A DNA stretch of 64,000 bases from Prinsepia uniflora (Eukaryota > Streptophyta > Magnoliopsida > Rosales > Rosaceae): contig CM064871.1 in the NCBI GenBank assembly GCA_032719365.1, positions 71,838,383 to 71,902,382 of the forward strand, in the 5' to 3' direction. The notes below the pieces were generated by a model that saw only the letters and a program-made list of their open reading frames with translations, searched no databases and was not told the DNA's origin. The position numbers were made by a program, and so were the translations under genes. Numbering within the stretch: the first letter of the stretch is position 1; each line of letters begins with the position of its first letter. Of the stretch, positions 21,351 through 29,859 are shown piece by piece.

Positions 21351-22417
21351 AGTTCCTGGTTACTATTCACGACGGCACGTTTTACGAGACAAAAAGTGCA
21401 GTTTTGTCTCTAGTGGGCCCAGATATTTGTTCTGATCCTCAATGGATGAGTGACAAGTGTCACCCATCCAATGAACATCATTTTTCCTTCATGCATCTCA
21501 CCTGCCTCTTCATCGATCATTTCTTTCCTTTCAAACCATTTAACCCGATCTCAGAGACCCCAAACCCATTACAACCTTCAACCTTTGAACCCATATGCTT
21601 ACTGGAGAGACTAGAGAGTGAGGAGGTGATGGTGGAGGACGGTGGCCGGCCAGGTGACGCCACCGTGCACGGCCGAAGCCACGAACCCGAGAGGGTACGG
21701 TGAGGTCCAAATTCCATTTTAATTCGGTCTTTGCATTATGGTTGCTATTAGATGATTAGGATGAGATTAGGGGGTTATTGGGAAGCTATTAGGATGTTTT
21801 GGGTGGTGGTTAGTGGCTGAGAAGCCATGGGGAGGAACTCGGAAAAACAGAACCGTGAGGTTCAAGAATCAAACCTCGGGTTCTACGTGTTTTTCTTCGT
21901 TTTGATGATCCAAACATACTCCTAGGATCGAAATAGGAATTATAGGGTTGTTTTGGGGTGGAATCGGACCAAATGGAGACGGGAAAACGCCTGAACCGGC
22001 TACGCCGGTTCGGCTGGACCGGCTGCGCAGGCTGGACCGGTTCGATCGCTGGGGAAGATGCACTGTTCACCGGCGCGTGAGCCCACGCGCAGGGGCCTTT
22101 GGGCGGCGCGTGGCAGCGCGTGGTGGGGTTTCTGGGGATGTGTTCAACATACGAAATCATCTATTCGATGTAACGAACATTTTGGGACTGGTTTCGTGTC
22201 GATCGGACACCGTCTCGATATGTTTCGGAGCATCGGAAGGTTTAGGTTCGGGATTAAAAATAGTTAAAAATACGGGAAAACTACGGGGCTTTGGTAGGAG
22301 GTTAATTAAGTAGTTAGTAACCTTCTATTACGATTTGGACAGGTTTGGGAGTCCCGGTGACGGTGATCGGCTCGGGGAGCCGTATGGCACGCAAATCGAG
22401 GCGGCATCTCGGACGGT

Positions 22418-23496
22418 CTGTGAGTGGACCTTGTTTTCTAAATTGGTGCATGCATAAATGTTTATTATATGTTTTATTACTTGTTTGATGATGCCATGGG
22501 TGCATTTGTATGTGGTTACGTATAAGCACGTATTTCGAGGTTTCGGCCTTATCCGGTGCTTATACGGGTCTGTATTTCTTTATTGATTTAAATGAACTGG
22601 ATTTGGATTTCAAAAGGATAAACTCGGGTATGAGACCCATTTGGTTTTGTCTCGGGCATATGACCTCAGATATCGGGCACGGTGCCCAACTGATGTCCTA
22701 TGTTCGGGCACGAAACCCCGTCACTTTACGGTTTATGATTTCAGGTCAGGGAACCTTAAATGGAGTCCCAGGTTCATGACGGTTTATGGGAACCGGCATG
22801 AACCCTTGTTATGGTATTATGGTTCATGACGGTTTATGGGAACCGGCATGAACCCTTGTTGGTTATTACGGTACATGACGGTTTATGGGAACCGGCATGT
22901 TACCTGATTATGGGTATTATGGATTCATGACGGTTCAGGGGAACCGGTCATGAATGTTTATGTTATGTATATATATGTTCGTTTACCTTCCTTTACATGT
23001 TCTACTATCTCCTCCGGGGAGGGTCGTTGGCCTGGGTGGACCCCGGAGTAGTCACGGAGCACCGACTGAGTGGAGTCACCCCCCACTTGGGTTCCTTACT
23101 CTCAGGAAGGCTATGGTTACTATTACCTCGGGTAGGGTCAGTGGTCTGCGGACATTGACCTTGACTTTGAGATGACTCGGATTGAGACCCGGGTAGCGCG
23201 CGCGTGGCTTTGGATACCATGACAGGATTGGTTGTGTGACTTATATATATGTATGTGATGGATATATGATATATGATATGTGGTGTGTACAGGTGTGCAC
23301 AGGATTTGGGCAGTGGCCCGTATGGTCGTTTTTATTGTGGTCCTTTCGACCTTCGTTTATATCTGCTTTGGGCTTAGTCCCACATATGGTTTGTTTTGGA
23401 TAAATGGTTTTCGAATGCATGCATGCTTTTTAGTGGAGGGTACAAATGTCTTCTCGTTAAAATGTTTTTATAAACTCTTGTTTTGTCCACTCACAG
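22418..23496 (+). repeat. Inverted repeat CTGTGAGTGGAC bracketing a cassette (type copy)
   Basis: CTGTGAGTGGAC at 22418-22429 is a perfect 12-bp inverted repeat with GTCCACTCACAG at 23485-23496. TGCATGCA-type RY motifs lie just inside both arms (22448 and about 23416). The same pair occurs in the second LTR (28575-28586 and 29642-29653) and, with small changes, in all other LTRs complete enough to judge. Confidence 0.8.
22768..22960 (+). repeat. Tandem repeat of about 50 bp in the LARD LTR
   Basis: Three full units and a partial one share 'catgacggtttatggg' and 'aaccggcatg'. The array is copied at 28925-29117. Related arrays occur in Y (about 34365-34500) and, inverted, in S1 (about 37080-37165). 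Confidence 0.8.
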
Positions 23497-23628
23497 TTTT
23501 TAATGTTTTAACTGCCCTTCAGGTTGACATCGGATGTGGACTGTAGCAGAGATCGAGATATCACATGCCTCCTCCGGATCCTGGCGTACTCTGATAGCCC
23601 GGGAGGGCAAAGGTTGGAAATATCCCTT

Positions 23629-23649
23629 GTCTGACACTTCGTGTCAGAC
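23629..23649 (+). other. Stem-loop near the LTR 3' end (type copy)
   Basis: GTCTGACAC (23629-23637) and GTGTCAGAC (23641-23649) form a perfect 9-bp stem with a 3-base loop, followed by GGGAGCAGGG. The second LTR copy is 29786-29806. Homologous stems with loops of 3 to about 50 bases are in all other LTRs that include this end. Confidence 0.8.
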
Positions 23650-23705
23650 GGGAGCAGGGTCATCCCGCACTAATCCCGGGGGGATTGGGATGGGTCCTAT
23701 CAATG

Positions 23706-23717
23706 TGGTATCAGAGC
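23706..23717 (+). other. LARD primer binding site (initiator tRNA-Met)
   Basis: TGGTATCAGAGC, three bases after the LTR end at 23702, complementary to the 3' end of initiator tRNA-Met. Confidence 0.93.
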
Positions 23718-26700
23718 GGGGTTGTCTCTATTCGAGCAACCATGTAGCTCTTGGAGTATGTACGCTGGTCGAGGATGTGATATCTCAATGGGCTACAGTT
23801 CGTGGTCAACCTGATAGTTGGGGTGCCGATACGATAGTTAGTAGGATTGGATCGTGGAACGTCTTGGTTTGGCATTCGATGCCGGGGTTGCCATAGTTCT
23901 GTCGTGGATGACAGTGTGGAACCCTACGGAAGGCTTAACGTAGTATTACGTTAGAGTTTTGGATCGTGAGACGGTTAGTTGGGATCGTCTTCACGATGTC
24001 GTAGGATCGGTTCCGACGACTGATTCGATGTTGTGACCATTAGATGGTCGGATTATGTTGAGTTAAATGGATTTACTGCAGTCGGCAGTTAGCAGCCGGA
24101 TTCGAGGATCCTGATTGGACTTACGGTATGATTGGATTGACGTCATTATGATGTCCAGACCGCGGGGTCGGTCAGATTGTTGATTTTACTGCTTTTCGCA
24201 GTTGGGTTCAGAGTGACCCTAGGGCTTGATTGTGGAACCCTACCTTATGTGTATGGTTCGGAAATGTGAGTTGACTGGTGGTTTGACTTGGACGACTATT
24301 CGGATTTGGATTCGGTAGTCGGTCTAGTCATGTCAGCTTGTGTTGGGACTGCACTTCGCAGTCGAGGTTATATTTATCGGTTAGACCGAGTTGGTTGTCG
24401 TGCTACTTCAGTTGTGGGTTGGTGCAACTAAGGTCGTGGATGACCTGGTAGACGACAATGGTTTAGTCAAGTTACGATAGGATAGAGATTGTTGGACAAG
24501 TTACCAGGGTTGGTACTTGTCGATGGAATCCCTGAGTGGGATACAAAGTAGTTAGTACGGGCGATTGATTCCGTTGGATACGGAGTCTGGATATAGCGAT
24601 GTCTGGTAGTTAGGTCTGCACGAGTCTGTGGAAGGCACTACTACCGAGAGTGGTTGTAGCTGTGGTTGTTGGGAATCGAGGATGTTCAGGGGACGTTTCT
24701 TTTTCTCGTATGAGTTGTCAGGATGACTGTACTCATAATTGTTGGGTACGAAGGAGGCAGAGTTTCTCCTATTCGAGCAGAGGTGCGGGGTCGTCGCTCG
24801 GTGTGAGCGGAGATCCAGGGTTGTCAGTTTGCACATGGTGTGCTAGTGTTAGTACTGATGCTAGTGTGGATGCTTGTGTGTTGATGCTGACAGGTGATGA
24901 TATTGGTACTAGTGCTGGTGCTAGTGCTGGTGATTGTGATGACGTTGAGTCACAAGTCGGGATGTGGCTCTGACGAGATGGGCATATGTTGGGTATCTGT
25001 GGTTCCAGAGTGGACCTCAGATAAGGTTAAAGTGGTTAGGGGACACGTGGTTGATGTCCGGGTATGTTGTTTCCAATCTTGTTGGAACTTCGGAATCGCG
25101 AGAGGTTGCGATTGAGGTGACGAGTGGAATGCGGGTTTTCCGCATTGGTAACGGGTATGTCGAAGTCGTTTTGGGTGACTTCTCAGGTTCTACCATAAAT
25201 GATGATTGTGGATGACGTTGATGATATAGATGATGGTTGGATCACTAGTACACTGATCGTGTATTGGTTGGTGGACCCGGGATTTGTTTTGGGTCATTAA
25301 GTGGAGTTGAGTATATCGAAGTTAGGTGACTGAGATTTCTCATTTCTGCTTGGTGGCAGACGATGTTGAATTACGTGGCGTGGTGAGTGCAGCGAGTTTT
25401 GGCTGCATTCACATATGATGAATTTTGGTGTCATCGTGTTGGATCGTTCTTGGTTTTCCACGGTGGAATGCCAAGGATCGATACGAGGTAATCAGTGAGA
25501 ACCCACAGTCTCGGCGTGTCTCGTCGTAGACTAATCTATTTAAGATGTGGGAAATGGTCAAGGACTTTGGACGTCGTGACGATCGGGGATCGTGACGTCT
25601 ATAGTCGTTTGACGTAGTGGTGGATCTGGATCGTGATCTTGATGATCCAGATAGGTGGAGAGTTATTACTCTTACTTGGATGTTGAGTGGAGCATGTTGG
25701 GACTGAACTTCTTTTCGAGGTAAATCCCATATGGCTTATTACTCACCCGAGTAGTTGTCCGATGAGTAGTTTTCCGACGTGGTCGGATATGGTTAGCCTT
25801 AGGGATGTGCGGATATTGTGATTGGCTTCCCTATGAAGTCAATCGATGGTGTTGGAGTAATCGGTTGAGCAGACAACCGATAGGTTCATGATTGATACGT
25901 CTCGGTAGACGAGAAGGATATTTCGAGTTTTGGAATCAGATTTCTGAATGACGATTCAGGATTTGATTTTGGAACTTGAAAAAGGATTTCTAGATTTGGG
26001 TTTTGGAATCGGATTCTGGGTGACGATTCAGGATTTGAGTCTAGAGCTTGACTGTAGATTTTCCTTTATGGATTTGGGTTCGGAATGGTTATTCCAAATG
26101 CTAGCTTACGGAATGATGATTTCGGATTCGAATTTGAACATGATATGGATATGACTTCTGGGTTTGGATTCGGGATTTCTTACGAACTTGCGGATTCAGA
26201 TTCGGATTTGGAAATAGATGATGGGTTGGAGTTTTGATTTGTCTAATACTAGATTGGACAAATGAACTCCATAATTGAAACGTGTTTGACTACGACCTAG
26301 GTGGTCTGGTTATTGTTGTGGTATGTCGCTGGGTAGATGTACGTACTTTGTACGTTGTTCAAGGTACGATACTAGGCAGACTTGTCGTGCCTGGTGACGG
26401 TATATAGGAGATACCGGTGGTGCGTTGGAGAGCGTATTGGTAGTCGGATTGGTTCTGATACCATCGGATTAGTTGAGGTCGTGGACTGGACATTGGATAC
26501 TGTGCATTGGGTCATAGTAGTTCTGATGGGCTTGGTTACACACAGGTCGAGTGTTTTGTTAGTATGCATATACTCCGGTTGAGTGAGTTGGTGGTTAGTA
26601 TAACCACAAGGGAGTATAGTGTTAGTTTTCGACTGACGACTGTCAAGTGGTGACGGTCTGTCGGAGGTGTCATCGTGGATCGTTGAGTGAGGTCTGATGG

Positions 26701-27036
26701 CTCCCAGTGGGAGCAGACGTCAGGATAGATTAGTGTTTGAGAAGGGAACCGTCTAGTTGTTGTATCAACAAGATGGTAGATTTGACAAGTAGTGTCAATT
26801 CGGACCGTGTGGCTACTGTTCTTCGACGTGGTCGAGTGTAGTCGATACGACGAGAGCGTTAGTGGCACGTCGGGCTGCAGACGAGTAAGGATTATTCTGT
26901 TTAGTGGGTGTACGGGTGTACACGTGTCGTGAGATCGAATTATTTACACGAGGTGGAGGTTGTGGAATCAGGATAGTTGGAGTTTCGGGAACGGAACTAA
27001 ATTAAGGAGGGAAGAACGGTTGGGTTTAGGTCGATT
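23718..27036 (+). other. LARD interior, about 3.3 kb, non-coding
   Basis: The longest frames are about 110 codons and show no gag, protease, RT, RNase H or integrase motif in any frame. The MPPRR gag start seen soon after the primer site in the relatives is missing. The stretch 25920-26230 is a run of degenerate 'ggatttgggttcgga' units resembling part of the gag-only element's LTR (about 56140-56350). A GT-rich repeat of 'gctagtg/gctggtg' type is at 24840-24930. Confidence 0.8.
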
Positions 27037-27073
27037 GGAATTTCGAGGACGAAATTAATTAAGGAGGGAAGGT
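27037..27073 (+). other. LARD hairpin and polypurine tract
   Basis: AATTTCG (27039-27045) and CGAAATT (27050-27056) form a 7-bp stem with loop AGGA, followed by AAGGAGGGAAGGT up to the 3' LTR at 27074. A diverged copy of the whole unit lies just upstream at 26981-27014. Confidence 0.85.
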
Positions 27074-29859
27074 TGTAACGACCCATCCCAAATTTCATGG
27101 TTAGATTAGTGACTAATCACGATTAGTGAGGCTAATCCGTGATTAGTAGAGCGAAATCGGACGAGCGGTGCGAAATGACCATTTTGGCCCTAATGGTGGC
27201 AAAACGTTGACTTTTTAATCGGGCGGTCAAATGGACTTTGACCGATGACCGTGACGTAGTTCGTGACGTCACGAGTTCATAGACAGGTGGCACGTTCAAT
27301 TCCGACATTCGAGGAAGAAGTTATGACGTTCGGAAGCCCAAGGGCATTTTGGTAATTTGGGTGAATAGGAGGTCAAAAGTTGACTTTTTGACCAGGAGGT
27401 CCGATGGCCGAGGGCCGAAGACCGTTACGTAGATAAGGACGATACGAATCCGTAGACAGGCGGCACGTCGAATTCGGACGTTCGACGGCGAAGTTACGGT
27501 TCACGGAAGTTCCCGGTTACTATTCACGACGGCACGTTTTACGAGACAAAAAGTGCAGTTTTGTCTCTAGTGGGCCCATATATTTGTTCTGATCCCCAAT
27601 GGATGAGTGACAAGTGTCACCCATCCAATGAACATCATTTTTCCTTCATGCATCTCACCTGCCTCTTCATCGATCATTTCTTTCCTTTCAAACCATTTAA
27701 CCCGATCTCAGAGACCCCAAACCCATTACAACCTTCAACCTTTGAACCCATATGCTTACTGGAGAGACTAGAGAGTGAGGAGGTGATGGTGGAGGACGGT
27801 GGCCGGCCAGGTGACGCCACCGTGCACGGCCGAAGCCACGAACCCGAGAGGGTACGGTGAGGTCCAAATTCCATTTTAATTCGGTCTTTGCATTATGGTT
27901 GCTATTAGATGATTAGGATGAGATTAGGGGGTTATTGGGAAGCTATTAGGATGTTTTGGGTGGTGGTTAGTGGCTGAGAAGCCATGGGGAGGAACTCGGA
28001 AAAACAGAACCGTGAGGTTCAAGAATCAAACCTCGGGTTCTACGTGTTTTTCTTCGTTTTGATGATCCAAACATACTCCTAGGATCGAAATAGGAATTAT
28101 AGGGTTGTTTTGGGGTGGAATCGGACCAAATGGAGACGGGAAAACGCCTGAACCGGCTACGCCGGTTCGGCTGGACCGGCTGCGCAGGCTGGACCGGTTC
28201 GATCGCTGGGGAAGATGCACTGTTCACCGGCGCGTGAGCCCACGCGCAGGGGCCTTTGGGCGGCGCGTGGCAGCGCGTGGTGGGGTTTCTGGGGATGTGT
28301 TCAACATACGAAATCATCTATTCGATGTAACGAACATTTTGGGACTGGTTTCGTGTCGATCGGACACCGTCTCGATATGTTTCGGAGCATCGGAAGGTTT
28401 AGGTTCGGGATTAAAAATAGTTAAAAATACGGGAAAACTACGGGGCTTTGGTAGGAGGTTAATTAAGTAGTTAGTAACCTTCTATTACGATTTGGACAGG
28501 TTTGGGAGTCCCGGTGACGGTGATCGGCTCGGGGAGCCGTATGGCACGCAAATCGAGGCGGCATCTCGGACGGTCTGTGAGTGGACCTTGTTTTCTAAAT
28601 TGGTGCATGCATAAATGTTTATTATATGTTTTATTACTTGTTTGATGATGCCATGGGTGCATTTGTATGTGGTTACGTATAAGCACGTATTTCGAGGTTT
28701 CGGCCTTATCCGGTGCTTATACGGGTCTGTATTTCTTTATTGATTTAAATGAACTGGATTTGGATTTCAAAAGGATAAACTCGGGTATGAGACCCATTTG
28801 GTTTTGTCTCGGGCATATGACCTCAGATATCGGGCACGGTGCCCAACTGATGTCCTATGTTCGGGCACGAGACCCCGTCACTTTACGGTTTATGATTTCA
28901 GGTCAGGGAACCTTAAATGGAGTCCCAGGTTCATGACGGTTTATGGGAACCGGCATGAACCCTTGTTATGGTATTATGGTTCATGACGGTTTATGGGAAC
29001 CGGCATGAACCCTTGTTGGTTATTACGGTACATGACGGTTTATGGGAACCGGCATGTTACCTGATTATGGGTATTATGGATTCATGACGGTTCAGGGGAA
29101 CCGGTCATGAATGTTTATGTTATGTATATATATGTTCGTTTACCTTCCTTTACATGTTCTACTATCTCCTCCGGGGAGGGTCGTTGGCCTGGGTGGACCC
29201 CGGAGTAGTCACGGAGCACCGACTGAGTGGAGTCACCCCCCACTTGGGTTCCTTACTCTCAGGAAGGCTATGGTTACTATTACCTCGGGTAGGGTCAGTG
29301 GTCTGCGGACATTGACCTTGACTTTGAGATGACTCGGATTGAGACCCGGGTAGCGCGCGCGTGGCTTTGGATACCATGACAGGATTGGTTGTGTGACTTA
29401 TATATATGTATGTGATGGATATATGATATATGATATGTGGTGTGTACAGGTGTGCACAGGATTTGGGCAGTGGCCCGTATGGTCGTTTTTATTGTGGTCC
29501 TTTCGACCTTCGTTTATATCTGCTTTGGGCTTAGTCCCACATATGGTTTGTTTTGGATAAATGGTTTTCGAATGCATGCATGCTTTTTAGTGGAGGGTAC
29601 AAATGTCTTCTCGTTAAAATGTTTTTATAAACTCTTGTTTTGTCCACTCACAGTTTTTAATGTTTTAACTGCCCTTCAGGTTGACATCGGATGTGGACTG
29701 TAGCAGAGATCGAGATATCACATGCCTCCTCCGGATCCTGGCGTACTCTGATAGCCCGGGAGGGCAAAGGTTGGAAATATCCCTTGTCTGACACTTCGTG
29801 TCAGACGGGAGCAGGGTCATCCCGCACTAATCCCGGGGGGATTGGGATGGGTCCTGTCA
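27074..29859 (+). repeat. LARD 3' LTR, 2786 bp
   Basis: Same length as the 5' LTR and offset by 6157 bases, with about ten substitutions. It ends GGTCCTGTCA at 29859 and is followed by the target duplication CAACA (29860-29864). Confidence 0.96.

Larger units (their letters stand above)
20917..23702 (+). repeat. LARD 5' LTR, 2786 bp
   Basis: It contains in order: the tandem regulatory module (about 21030-21350), a GC-rich arm with repeated 'gcgcgtg' (about 22060-22120), the inverted-repeat arm CTGTGAGTGGAC (22418-22429), a tandem array of about 50-bp units (22768-22960), the other arm GTCCACTCACAG (23485-23496), a splice-acceptor-like TGCCCTTCAG (23513-23522) and the stem-loop (23629-23649). 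Frames of up to 121 codons here are repeated exactly in the other LTR and look non-coding. Confidence 0.95.
20917..29859 (+). mobile_element. Non-coding LTR element of LARD type
   Basis: Two 2786-bp LTRs (20917-23702 and 27074-29859) start TGTAACGACCC and end in CA. They flank a 3.37-kb interior with a tRNA-Met primer site (23706-23717) and a polypurine tract (27062-27073) but no gag or pol frame. The target duplication CAACA is exact (20912-20916 and 29860-29864). I saw about ten substitutions between the LTRs (about 0.4%), so it moved recently, and it must have used enzymes from another element. Long LTRs with a non-coding interior of this size match the published idea of large retrotransposon derivatives. 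The LTR closely resembles Y (32680-35301). Confidence 0.92.

Noticed and set aside
21948..22313. 121-codon frame in the LARD LTR, with a near-identical copy at 28105-28470
   Set aside because: Identity reflects recent LTR duplication. Relatives (Y, S1) do not keep the frame.
24552..26868. Small frames within the LARD interior as possible degenerate gag or pol
   Set aside because: None of the reading frames shows zinc knuckle, protease, RT or integrase motifs, and the gag start expected after the primer site is absent.
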